DNA of 23,176 nucleotides from Candidatus Falkowbacteria bacterium CG1_02_41_21 (GTDB taxonomy: Bacteria > Patescibacteriota > Patescibacteriia > Patescibacteriales > UBA12465): positions 1 through 23,176 of the forward strand of contig MNUV01000016.1 of assembly GCA_001871235.1 (NCBI GenBank), in the 5' to 3' direction. The notes below the pieces were generated by a model. The model made no database searches. It was not told the origin of the DNA and was given only the letters and a program-made list of their open reading frames with translations. The translations under genes and the position numbers were made by a program. Numbering within the stretch: the first letter of the stretch is position 1; every line of letters begins with the position of its first letter. Shown here piece after piece: positions 14,843-21,617 of the stretch.

Positions 14843-15976
14843 ATGATTCGCAAAAAAGCTTTTACTCTCATCGAGCTCTTAGTGGTCATTGCCATTATTG
14901 GCATCTTGGCAACTATTTCGGTTATTGCGCTGCAGAATGCCAGGGCTAAGTCTCGCGATGCTAAGAGAGCCGGAGACATGAAACAAATCCAAACTGCTTT
15001 GGAATTATTTTTCAATGACAAAAATAGGTATCCAACTGTTGATGAATGGAGTACCGGACAAATATATTCTACTAGCACTAATTCCACCTCGACGTATATG
15101 CAAATTATTCCGACAGCGCCGACTCCAGCTGACGGAGCTTGCACCTCCGATCAAAATGCTCTCAATTATACCCAAACCAGCAATGGCGCCTCCTATACTA
15201 TTTCTTTTTGTCTTGGCAATACCACTGGGTCTCTGGTCTCCGGATCAAAGTGTTCAACTCCTGGTGGTATTTTAGATAATGATTGTGGTTTTCATCCTTG
15301 CGGTGGCTTGACCCAAATGACTTATTCCAATTCTAATTATGTCTGCACTACCGGAGATACCTGTATCTATGACATCGTAGAGCTGGCGGGCTATTGCTGG
15401 TTTAAGGAAAATCTGAATATCGGTTCAATTATTTCGGTAAGCTCCCTACAAACTAACAATGCTTTGTTTGAGAAGCATTGTTATAATAATCATGAAGTTA
15501 ATCCTGACCCGTCGACAGATCTTTGTGCCGATGGAGAAAATTGTGGTGGTTGCGACACTGATGGGGCGATGTATCAGTGGAATGAATTAATGCAATATGT
15601 TGAAACTACCGGGGCTCAAGGAATGTGTCCGGATGGTTGGCATATTACCACCGATGCTGAGCAGAGTGTCTTGGAGCAATATCTAACCGATCCCCCTAAT
15701 ACTTGCGATGTTAATCGTAATGGTTTATGGGGATGCGCTAATGCTGGTTCAAAATTACGGGTTGGAGGAAGCTCTGGTTTTGATATATCTTTATCGGGTT
15801 TTAACACTGGCGGAACATCTTTTTGGCGAGGAACTGATATTTATATGTGGTTTTCCACTGCCGCCAATGCTTCAGACGCCTGGGGCCGCCGTTTAGGGGT
15901 TAGTGGTCCTGTTCAAATAGATCGTGAAGACTGGGATCGGTCCAATGGTTTTTATGCACGCTGTGTCAAGAATTAA
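14843..15976 (+). CDS. Type IV pilin-like protein with C-terminal FISUMP domain; candidate DGR target
   Basis: A 377-residue surface protein. The N-terminus is a class III prepilin leader: RKKA, then FTLIELLVVIAIIGILAT, with cleavage expected between A6 and F7 and the conserved Glu at mature position 5 (E11). The pilin helix continues to about 60 (RAKSRDAKRAGDMKQIQ, then NDKNRYPT). Residues 75-165 are Ser/Thr-rich with several Cys pairs. From about 173 it is a Fibrobacter-major-paralogous type domain: CWFKENLNIG (185-194), GAMYQWNELMQY (241-252), CPDGWHITTDAE (262-273), ending NGFYARCVKN. Family members usually carry Tyr, Asn and Ser at the final surface positions. Here residues 327-370 show an unusual mix, mostly coded by codons ending in T or C, as expected for a DGR variable region. 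The target role is inferred; the pilin and FISUMP parts are firm. Confidence 0.85.
   Translation: MIRKKAFTLIELLVVIAIIGILATISVIALQNARAKSRDAKRAGDMKQIQTALELFFNDKNRYPTVDEWSTGQIYSTSTNSTSTYMQIIPTAPTPADGACTSDQNALNYTQTSNGASYTISFCLGNTTGSLVSGSKCSTPGGILDNDCGFHPCGGLTQMTYSNSNYVCTTGDTCIYDIVELAGYCWFKENLNIGSIISVSSLQTNNALFEKHCYNNHEVNPDPSTDLCADGENCGGCDTDGAMYQWNELMQYVETTGAQGMCPDGWHITTDAEQSVLEQYLTDPPNTCDVNRNGLWGCANAGSKLRVGGSSGFDISLSGFNTGGTSFWRGTDIYMWFSTAANASDAWGRRLGVSGPVQIDREDWDRSNGFYARCVKN
15815..15973 (+). other. Candidate DGR variable region
   Basis: The last 50 or so codons of the pilin-FISUMP gene. Constant blocks (W.R.L, GF.ARCV) are interleaved with unusual residues, many in NNY codons such as GAT ATT TAT, GGC CGC CGT and GTT AGT GGT CCT. 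Adenine-directed mutagenesis of AAC/AAT template codons would give this pattern. No matching template repeat is visible in the window. Confidence 0.4.
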
Positions 15977-15996
15977 TTATTAATCACTATAAATAT

Positions 15997-16764
15997 ATGA
16001 CTACTAAAAAATCTTTATTAGAGCCGCATATTCTTTGTAAAAAAGGCGACGTCGCTCCTTATGTTTTGCTACCGGGCGATCCAGGTCGAGTGCTTCGGAT
16101 GGCTAAACAATTGGATTCTTTTAAAGAAATTTCTTTCAATCGGGAATATCGCGTGGTAACCGGAAAATATCACGGCCTGTCGGTGACAATTTGTTCCACT
16201 GGTATTGGCGGACCTTCAACGGCGATTGCCATTGAGGAATTGATTAATTTGGGGGCTCACACTTTCATTCGGGTCGGTTCTTGCGGCGGCTGTCAACCGA
16301 ATATCAAAATCGGTGATGTCATAATTCCCGACAGCGTTATCCGCGAAGACTATACTTGCTTGGACTATGTCCCGCTCCAATTCCCGGGAGTGGCTGATAG
16401 ACACGTACTCAGAGCGCTGGAAGATTCGGCTGTTAAGGCTAAAGCCAAATATCATGTCGGTCCCAGTATCAGTTCCGATGCGCTTTATTCTAAAGCCAAT
16501 AAAGAGCGAAAAATAATTTGGAGTAAGTTTGGCGCCTTGGCTCAAGATATGGAGGCCGGAACAGTCTTGACTTTAGCTCGCGTCAAAGGCGTTTTCGCCG
16601 GTTCAATCCTCTTGGTGGTGGATGCCGAAGGCGAGAAGAATATCAAAGCGAAGATTGCGCTTTATTCCAGCGAAGCTAAAAGCGGTCAAGGCCAATTAGT
16701 GGAAATGGAAAAACGGGCCATCAAGATCGCTCTGGAGGCTTTGCTAATTTTAGGAAAAAAATAA
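15997..16764 (+). CDS. Nucleoside phosphorylase (NP-I family, uridine phosphorylase-like)
   Basis: A 255-residue enzyme predicted to cleave a nucleoside with phosphate to a base and (deoxy)ribose-1-phosphate. NP-I family motifs are in order: VLLPGDPGRV (23-32, phosphate site), FNREYRVVTGKYHG (47-60), CSTGIGGPS (66-74), IRVGSCGGCQPNIKIGDVI (91-109) and DMEAGT (184-189), where E186 would hold the ribose 2'-hydroxyl. The wording is closest to uridine phosphorylase, but D209 in VVDAEG occupies a place where, by my hand alignment, E. coli Udp has Asn and purine enzymes have a catalytic Asp. Base preference is therefore open, and 5'-methylthioadenosine is possible. It is one base from the class II aldolase gene and upstream of an MtnA-like isomerase, which points to a route from nucleosides to sugar phosphates. 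Confidence 0.88.
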   Translation: MTTKKSLLEPHILCKKGDVAPYVLLPGDPGRVLRMAKQLDSFKEISFNREYRVVTGKYHGLSVTICSTGIGGPSTAIAIEELINLGAHTFIRVGSCGGCQPNIKIGDVIIPDSVIREDYTCLDYVPLQFPGVADRHVLRALEDSAVKAKAKYHVGPSISSDALYSKANKERKIIWSKFGALAQDMEAGTVLTLARVKGVFAGSILLVVDAEGEKNIKAKIALYSSEAKSGQGQLVEMEKRAIKIALEALLILGKK

Positions 16765-16765
16765 T

Positions 16766-17347
16766 ATGAGTAAAGAGAAATATATCGGCACCAAGTTTAA
16801 TATCGTTTTCGTCGGTGATTTTCATCCGACTATTAGGGAGAAGGAATCAATCAAGGAAATGATTAAGTCCGGCAAGGCAACTGCTAAGATGGGTATGAAA
16901 GACGAAAATGGCGGCAATATCAGCATCAAAACCAAGGAGGGCTTGATTATCAAGAGGACCGGCGCTCATCCTGATTCATTGAAGATTTCCGATTTTGTGC
17001 TCGTGGTCCAGGCGGATAAAGATACGGTTTGGGTCAAAGGGAAGTATGAGCCGAGCTCTGAATCCCGATTGCATTATTTCGTGCATCAAGCTCGACCGGA
17101 AATAAAATGCGTTTTTCATGCACATGATTTCTTGGTCCTTAAGAGCAAACAACGATTCAAGGAAGTGGCTTTCTTGAAGCCTTATTCTTATGGCACCATG
17201 GAATCGGCTCGAGCCGTAGCACAAGTCGCTAAAACCCATGAATATATCGTGCAAGAGAATCATGGCGTCATTGCTTTGGGAAAGAATATTAAAAATGCTT
17301 TAGACATTATTACTAAATATCATGAAAAATTTAAATTATCTGCGTAA
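16766..17347 (+). CDS. Class II aldolase/adducin-family protein (sugar-1-phosphate aldolase-like)
   Basis: A 193-residue zinc enzyme of the class II aldolase family (L-fuculose-1-phosphate aldolase, MtnB, Ald2). Visible active-site elements are GGNIS (49-53) and TGAHPD (65-70) for phosphate binding, PSSES with E99 as the likely acid/base, zinc ligands H118 and H120 in VFHAHD, and H166 in ENHG. All are present, so it should be active. The family covers both aldolases and the MtnB dehydratase. Next to a phosphorylase and an MtnA-like isomerase, with no other methionine-salvage gene visible, an aldolase that splits a ketose-1-phosphate into DHAP and an aldehyde is the better reading. The gene overlaps the isomerase by 26 bases, so translation is probably coupled. 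Confidence 0.85.
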   Translation: MSKEKYIGTKFNIVFVGDFHPTIREKESIKEMIKSGKATAKMGMKDENGGNISIKTKEGLIIKRTGAHPDSLKISDFVLVVQADKDTVWVKGKYEPSSESRLHYFVHQARPEIKCVFHAHDFLVLKSKQRFKEVAFLKPYSYGTMESARAVAQVAKTHEYIVQENHGVIALGKNIKNALDIITKYHEKFKLSA

Positions 17348-18383
17348 GAAATTACCTTTGACAGTGGAACTGAGATCCGACCATGTGCTGATCATTGATC
17401 AGACTAAGTTGCCAGGCAAATTGAAGTTTTTGAAATTAAAAAAATATCCTGATGCCATCAGTGCAATCAAAGAAATGCAGGTTCGAGGTGCTCAGGCCAT
17501 TGGTGCGGTCGGAGCGGGCGGGATTTTTTTGGCTGGTTATAGTTATAAAAAAAATAATGCTTCTGATTTTTATAAATATCTTCAAAAGATTGCTAAGGAA
17601 ATTATCAAGGCTCGACCGACAGCCGTTAATTTGGCTTGGGGAGTTAAAACTATTCTGGCTGATTTGGAAATTACTTCCGTTTTGAAAATGAAAGCGGAAA
17701 TCAAGCATCGCTATAAAAATATATTGGAGCAAGGAGTCGGCCATAATTTGAAAATCGGAGAATATGGCAATACTTTGATTAAATCCGGTATGACTATTTT
17801 GACTCATTGCAATGCCGGATCTTTGTCGGCTATTTGGTTTGGGACGGCGACCGCCCCGATTTTCCAGGCCCTTATGAAGGGAAAGAATATTAAGGTGAGA
17901 TTGGATGAAACTCGACCTTGGTTGCAAGGATCTCGTTTGACGGCTTGGGAGATGGAGCGAACCGGGATTGATTACACTATTAATATTGACTCGGCGGTCG
18001 GTTATCTAATGAGTCACGGATTGGTTGATATGGTTATCGTGGGGGCCGATCACATAGCTTCAAATGGTGATACGGCCAACAAAATTGGCACTTATCCCTT
18101 GGCCTTGATGGCTCATGAGTGGAAAATTCCTTTCTATGTGGCGGCGGTCTCGGCGACCATTGATTTTTCCATTAAAACTGGAGCTCTAATCAAGATTGAA
18201 GAACGAAGCGGAGACGAAATTTTACGCGATATTCGCTATAAATATCAGCCCGTGTCGCCCCAAGGAGCCAAATCGTTTAACCCTATTTTTGATATTACCC
18301 CTCATAAATTGATTACCGGTATTATCACCGAATATGGCATTTCAAAATCGGACGCTTTGAATCTGATAAAAGGAAGGGTTTAA
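17322..18383 (+). CDS. mtnA: MtnA-family aldose-1-phosphate isomerase (methylthioribose-1-P / ribose-1,5-bisphosphate isomerase-like)
   Basis: A 353-residue isomerase of the MtnA/eIF2B-like family, which converts an aldose-1-phosphate to a ketose-1-phosphate. Motifs: IIDQTKLPG (24-32), MQVRGAQAIGAVGAGG (52-67), RPTAVNLAWGV (98-108), THCNAGSLSA with catalytic C163, DETRPWLQGSRLTAWEM (195-211), IVGADHIASNGDTANKIGTY (239-258) with catalytic D243, and EERSGDE near the C-terminus. The wording matches bacterial MtnA. Archaeal ribose-1,5-bisphosphate isomerase shares these residues and cannot be fully excluded, but no RuBisCO or AMP phosphorylase is visible. The start at 17322 lies inside the aldolase gene, and the N-terminus begins at the usual place for the family. 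It is the last gene before a 195-base interval with the ribosomal promoter. Confidence 0.85.
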   Translation: MKNLNYLRKKLPLTVELRSDHVLIIDQTKLPGKLKFLKLKKYPDAISAIKEMQVRGAQAIGAVGAGGIFLAGYSYKKNNASDFYKYLQKIAKEIIKARPTAVNLAWGVKTILADLEITSVLKMKAEIKHRYKNILEQGVGHNLKIGEYGNTLIKSGMTILTHCNAGSLSAIWFGTATAPIFQALMKGKNIKVRLDETRPWLQGSRLTAWEMERTGIDYTINIDSAVGYLMSHGLVDMVIVGADHIASNGDTANKIGTYPLALMAHEWKIPFYVAAVSATIDFSIKTGALIKIEERSGDEILRDIRYKYQPVSPQGAKSFNPIFDITPHKLITGIITEYGISKSDALNLIKGRV

Positions 18384-18429
18384 AACGTTTTAACCGATGT
18401 GTCAAGACTGGGGCTATTTTCGTAATTAT

Positions 18430-18445
18430 CCCCTTGACAAAGGGG
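18430..18445. repeat. Inverted repeat across the ribosomal promoter -35
   Basis: CCCCTT (18430-18435) and AAGGGG (18440-18445) form a perfect 6-bp dyad around GACA. It spans the whole TTGACA box, so a bound protein would block the promoter. Chance is possible, as the arms are short. Confidence 0.4.
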
Positions 18446-18462
18446 CATGACCTGGTTATAAT
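18434..18462 (+). promoter_or_regulatory. Consensus sigma-70-type promoter of the infA-rpsI operon
   Basis: Perfect TTGACA (18434-18439), an exact 17-base spacer and perfect TATAAT (18457-18462). This is the strongest promoter in the window, as expected for ribosomal genes. Transcription should start near 18469, leaving a leader of about 110 bases before infA, far longer than for the other promoters here. Confidence 0.85.
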
Positions 18463-18515
18463 AAGGGCATTATTAGATTAAGCTAAAATATTAATAATTT
18501 TTTAGGAAATAAACT

Positions 18516-18572
18516 TTGATAAGGTAGGGGCGTATCAGCCATACGCTTTTTAAGTCTTTATCAATTTTTTTT
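18516..18572 (+). terminator. Terminator-like hairpin in the infA leader (possible attenuator or sRNA end)
   Basis: Outer arms TTGATAA (18516-18522) and TTATCAA (18558-18564) enclose an inner stem GCGTAT (18530-18535) / ATACGC (18541-18546) with loop CAGCC. The inner stem can be lengthened by G-U pairs and is followed by five Ts; the outer stem is followed by eight Ts (18565-18572). This is the form of an intrinsic terminator, yet it lies between a strong promoter and the infA ATG at 18579. It may attenuate the operon or end a leader RNA of about 100 bases. Confidence 0.6.
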
Positions 18573-18578
18573 GCGTTA

Positions 18579-18818
18579 ATGTCAAACAAAGAAAACCCGG
18601 TTTTGGATTCGAAAGAATTCATTGAAACCGAAGGAGAAGTTTTAGAATTAATGCCATCGGCCACTTTTAAGGTCACTCTCGCCAATGGTCATGAAATTTT
18701 AGCTCATTTATCCGGTAAGATGCGAATGAATAAGATTAAAATTCTTCCGGGTGATCGGGTTAAACTTCAGATTAGTCCTTACGATTTGTCCAAGGGAAGA
18801 GTTACTTATCGTTTATAA
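18579..18818 (+). CDS. infA: Translation initiation factor IF-1
   Basis: IF-1 binds the ribosomal A site on the 30S subunit during initiation. The 79-residue protein is one OB-fold: the family block [20 protein letters not shown] (15-34), [20 protein letters not shown], then [22 protein letters not shown] at the end. Length is slightly above the usual 72 because of about seven extra N-terminal residues (MSNKENP). It opens the ribosomal operon in the common infA-rpmJ-rpsM order. The ATG lies only six bases after a T-run that ends a terminator-like hairpin, with no Shine-Dalgarno, so its expression probably depends on the state of that leader. Confidence 0.96.
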   Translation: MSNKENPVLDSKEFIETEGEVLELMPSATFKVTLANGHEILAHLSGKMRMNKIKILPGDRVKLQISPYDLSKGRVTYRL

Positions 18819-18890
18819 AAATATTGAAATAATTTAAAATCGCCCCGAGCTGCGAATTTCTCCGGGTTACGGGCAGATTATAATTTGATT

Positions 18891-19004
18891 ATGAAAGTCA
18901 GAGCCAGCGCTAAGCCAATTTGTAAAGATTGCAAGGTTGTTCGTCGTAAGGGCCGAGTTTATGTTATCTGCAAAACTCCTAAACACAAACAAAGACAGGG
19001 TTAA
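18891..19004 (+). CDS. rpmJ: 50S ribosomal protein L36
   Basis: A 37-residue protein beginning [19 protein letters not shown] and ending [10 protein letters not shown], matching L36 along its full length. It keeps the zinc-ribbon ligands C11, C14, C27 and H32, so it is the zinc-binding (C+) form. It sits between infA and rpsM as in most bacteria. A TATAAT at 18879-18884 lies just upstream but lacks a -35 and a TG, so I do not call a promoter. The 72-base spacer from infA holds a weak GC-rich hairpin possibility (CCCCGAG with CTCCGGG, imperfect). Confidence 0.95.
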   Translation: MKVRASAKPICKDCKVVRRKGRVYVICKTPKHKQRQG

Positions 19005-19040
19005 TCAGAAATAATTAATAATTTTAATTTTTTAAATTTT

Positions 19041-19433
19041 ATGGCAGTAAGAATAGCCGGCGTAACCATTCCGACCGAAAAGAGGGTAGTAATCGCCTTA
19101 ACTTATATTTTTGGTATCGGCAATACTAAGGCCGCTACGGTTTTGGCTAGCGCCAAAGTCGATCCTTCCACTCGCGTCAAAGATTTGAGCGATGACGAAG
19201 TCAACAGAATCAGAGAAATAATTGAAAAACATAATTTAGTTGAGGGTGATTTGCGTCGGGATACTGCCAGCAATATTAAACGTTTGAAAGAAATCGGATC
19301 ACTTCGCGGTTCTCGTCATACCAAGAATTTACCGGCTCGCGGACAGAGAACTAAAACTAATAGTCGAACTGTGCGCGGTAATAAACGGGTTACCATGGGT
19401 TCCGGTCGCGCTAAGTCTGCCCAGAAGACCTAA
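19041..19433 (+). CDS. rpsM: 30S ribosomal protein S13
   Basis: S13 sits in the head of the small subunit and contacts 16S rRNA, S19 and the P-site tRNA. The 130-residue protein begins [20 protein letters not shown], has the helix-hairpin-helix [14 protein letters not shown] (28-41), the [10 protein letters not shown] and [25 protein letters not shown] signatures, and a basic end. Length is slightly above the usual 118-125. It follows rpmJ by 36 AT-rich bases with no Shine-Dalgarno. Confidence 0.97.
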   Translation: MAVRIAGVTIPTEKRVVIALTYIFGIGNTKAATVLASAKVDPSTRVKDLSDDEVNRIREIIEKHNLVEGDLRRDTASNIKRLKEIGSLRGSRHTKNLPARGQRTKTNSRTVRGNKRVTMGSGRAKSAQKT

Positions 19434-19464
19434 TAATTTAAAATAATAAAATAAAAATTTAAAT

Positions 19465-20061
19465 ATGACCGAAGAAAAGAAACAACTGGAGGAAGAAGTT
19501 ACCACCGTAGCCACTCCTAAAATCAGTGAGGACGACGCTTTAGCAGCGGAGAGTCTTGATGATGAGGATGATGAAGTTGAGGAAAGCGCGACTCAGATTA
19601 TGTCCGCCGATGAAGAATTGTCGGAAGAAATCAAGCAAAAATTAGAAAAAAATAAACAAGCCAGGGCCAAGAAAAAATTGGTTAAGAAAAAGAAGCGAAA
19701 AGTGGCCAAGACCGTTAAGTCGGGCAAGGCTTTTATTAATGCGACTTATAATAATACCATTTTGTCTTTGGCTGATAATAATGGCGATGTTATTTCTTGG
19801 GCTAGCGCCGGTTTAGCCGGTTTCAAGGGCGCCAAAAAAGCGACGCCTTATGCCGCTCAAATTATTACCAAGATTGCGGTGCAGAAAGCCCGGGAAGAAT
19901 ACGGTTTGGAAGAGGTTAAAGTTTATGTTTCCGGTGTCGGTACTGGTCGGGAAGCGGCCATTCGCGCTTTAAATGCCAATGGTTTGAATATTACTGCCAT
20001 TAAGGATGTCACGCCAATTCCACATAACGGTTGCCGGCCGAAGAAGCCGAGACGGGTTTAG
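19465..20061 (+). CDS. rpsK: 30S ribosomal protein S11 with long acidic N-terminal extension
   Basis: The C-terminal 130 residues are a normal S11 of the platform: [17 protein letters not shown] (88-104), [66 protein letters not shown]11 is normally about 129 residues; here about 68 precede the core. Residues 1-60 are strongly acidic ([11 protein letters not shown] at 31-41, [12 protein letters not shown]) and 64-82 strongly basic, so the tail is probably disordered. The frame is open and without stops, and the composition is clearly biased, so I accept the ATG at 19465. M46 (19600) is an alternative start, since no Shine-Dalgarno decides. The extension could shield rRNA-binding surfaces before assembly. 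Confidence 0.95.
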   Translation: MTEEKKQLEEEVTTVATPKISEDDALAAESLDDEDDEVEESATQIMSADEELSEEIKQKLEKNKQARAKKKLVKKKKRKVAKTVKSGKAFINATYNNTILSLADNNGDVISWASAGLAGFKGAKKATPYAAQIITKIAVQKAREEYGLEEVKVYVSGVGTGREAAIRALNANGLNITAIKDVTPIPHNGCRPKKPRRV

Positions 20062-20086
20062 TTAATTATTTATATAAAATTATTAT

Positions 20087-20716
20087 ATGGGAAAAAATTT
20101 AGCGCCAAAATGTAAGCAATGCCGCCGTTTGGGAGAAAAATTACTTCTAAAAGGTGATCGTTGCAGTACGCCTAAATGCGCCTTGGTGACTCGTAATTAC
20201 GCTCCGGGAATGCATGGTCCCAAAGGCAAAAAACGTTCCAGCGATTATGGTTTGCAATTAGCGGAAAAACAGAAAGCGCGCAAGATTTATGGTTTGATGG
20301 AAAAACAATTCCGTTTGACTTTTGACAAGGCGCGGAAACAAACTGGCGATACCGGTAAAAACTTTTTGAAATTTTTAGAAATGCGTTTAGATAATGTTAT
20401 TCATCATGCCGGTTGGGGCGCTTCCCATACTCAGGCCAGACAATTGGTTAACCATGGCCATTTTATCGTTAATAATCATAAAGTTGATGTGCCGTCTTTT
20501 ACCGTGAAGATCGGGGATGTCATTAAAATCAAGAAAGCTAGTTCTAAGAATCGTTTTTTCAGAGATTTAGGAGAAAAGATGAAAAAAGTGGAACTTCCCA
20601 GTTGGTTGCATTTTAACGCGGCCGACCTTTCGATTAAAGTTTTGCATGAACCGGGAGAAAATGATATGCCGAAGAACATAAATGTTCAGATGATCATTGA
20701 GTTCTATTCTAAATAA
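20087..20716 (+). CDS. rpsD: 30S ribosomal protein S4, zinc-binding form
   Basis: S4 is a primary 16S rRNA binder that starts small-subunit assembly and helps guard decoding. The 209-residue protein has four cysteines at the N-terminus (C9, C12, C26, C31) that would hold zinc, as in the C+ S4 type. It continues with YAPGMHGPKGKKRSSDYGLQLAEKQKARKIYG, the S4 core LRLTFDKA-like segment, and the S4 RNA-binding domain MRLDNVIHHAGWGASHTQARQLVNHGHFIVN. S4 is a known autoregulator of its operon in other bacteria, so the infA leader hairpin and the repeats after this gene are both possible sites. Neither resembles a known S4 target closely enough to claim. Confidence 0.97.
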   Translation: MGKNLAPKCKQCRRLGEKLLLKGDRCSTPKCALVTRNYAPGMHGPKGKKRSSDYGLQLAEKQKARKIYGLMEKQFRLTFDKARKQTGDTGKNFLKFLEMRLDNVIHHAGWGASHTQARQLVNHGHFIVNNHKVDVPSFTVKIGDVIKIKKASSKNRFFRDLGEKMKKVELPSWLHFNAADLSIKVLHEPGENDMPKNINVQMIIEFYSK

Positions 20717-20744
20717 TCATTGGGGGGCAGCAAAATAATTAATT

Positions 20745-20802
20745 AATTGTTAAATTGCTAAATTGTTTTAAAAATAATTTAACATTCAACAATTTAACAA
20801 TT
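20745..20802. repeat. Inverted and direct repeats upstream of rpoA
   Basis: AATTGTTAAATTG (20745-20757) is the exact reverse complement of CAATTTAACAATT (20790-20802), a 13-bp stem with a 32-base loop. TAAATTGTT (20759-20767) also pairs with either of two overlapping AACAATTTA copies (20788-20796 and 20796-20804). The pairings exclude one another. The block fills the rpsD-rpoA gap and ends four bases before the rpoA ATG. It has no terminator-like T-run. Confidence 0.7.
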
Positions 20803-20807
20803 TATTT

Positions 20808-21602
20808 ATGGAAAAAATTTCTCTACCTAAAAAAATTGAATTTAAAGACGGTGCTCAATTGCATGAGGGCAGCGCCATTGTCGAACCTTTATATCCCGGC
20901 TATGGCATGACTGTAGGTAATTCTTTACGTCGAGTTTTGCTGTCTTCTTTACCGGGGGCGGCCGTGGTTGGCGTCAAAATCAAAGGTGCCAGCCATGAAT
21001 TTATGGCTATTCCGAATGTGAAAGAAGATGTTTTAGAGATTGTTTTAAATTTAAAACAGCTTCGTTTTAAAATGCATAGCGAGGAAGAAATTAAATTGGA
21101 GCTATCAGTTTCCGGCAAGAAAGCCGTTAAAGCTTCCGATATCACTAAAAATAGCCAGGTAGAAATTATTAATCCCGAGTTAGTGTTGGCTAATATCACC
21201 AATCCGGCCGGTAATTTGAATATGGAAATTTATATCCAACCCGGACGCGGTTATCAAATGTCCGAAGGCGATAAGAAGGCCAGCAATGAAATCGGTTTTA
21301 TTGAGGTTGATGCCGTTTTTTCCCCAATTTTAGCTGTTTCCAGCAATGTGGAAAATGTTCGTGTCGGTAAAATGACCAATTGGGACAAACTGATTATTAA
21401 TATCAAAACCGACGGCACTATCACTTACGAGGAAGCTTTTAAAGAATCAGTTCAAATTTTAATTGATCAATTCAATGCTCTATTATCCGGCCCGGAAGTC
21501 AAAGAAGAAGTTGAACTTGAGGCGGAGGAAGAAGCGGTAGTGGAGAAAATTAAAGAGGTTAAAGAAAAAAAACCAAAAAAGTTAAAAAATAAATTTATAT
21601 AA
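20808..21602 (+). CDS. rpoA: RNA polymerase alpha subunit lacking the C-terminal domain
   Basis: The alpha dimer scaffolds polymerase assembly. Residues 1-228 are a complete N-terminal domain: EPLYPGYGMTVGNSLRRVLLSSLPGAAV (26-53) forms the dimer interface, PNVKEDVLEIVLNLK (69-83) contacts beta, and PGRGY (145-149) and the VENVRVGKMTNWDKL block follow. In most bacteria a linker and a C-terminal domain of about 80 residues come next. Here the protein ends at 264 with a tail of Glu then Lys (EEVELEAEEEAVVEKIKEVK at 233-252). No helix-hairpin-helix domain is present, and rplQ starts 16 bases on, leaving no room for a frameshifted copy. Promoter recognition through UP elements and alpha-contacting activators should therefore be absent. 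Confidence 0.95.
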   Translation: MEKISLPKKIEFKDGAQLHEGSAIVEPLYPGYGMTVGNSLRRVLLSSLPGAAVVGVKIKGASHEFMAIPNVKEDVLEIVLNLKQLRFKMHSEEEIKLELSVSGKKAVKASDITKNSQVEIINPELVLANITNPAGNLNMEIYIQPGRGYQMSEGDKKASNEIGFIEVDAVFSPILAVSSNVENVRVGKMTNWDKLIINIKTDGTITYEEAFKESVQILIDQFNALLSGPEVKEEVELEAEEEAVVEKIKEVKEKKPKKLKNKFI

Positions 21603-21617
21603 TAATTTCCGAAAGGT

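Noticed and set aside
15988..15993. TATAAA as a -10 for the nucleoside phosphorylase
   Set aside because: It ends three bases before the ATG, leaving no room for a start site, and no -35 is present.
18380..18393. Palindrome TTAAAACGTTTTAA after the isomerase gene as a terminator
   Set aside because: It is a continuous palindrome with no spacer for a loop and no T-run beyond its own arm; it overlaps the stop codon and may be chance.
18879..18884. TATAAT upstream of rpmJ as an internal promoter
   Set aside because: There is no -35-like hexamer at 16-18 bases and no TG extension, and the background is AT-rich.
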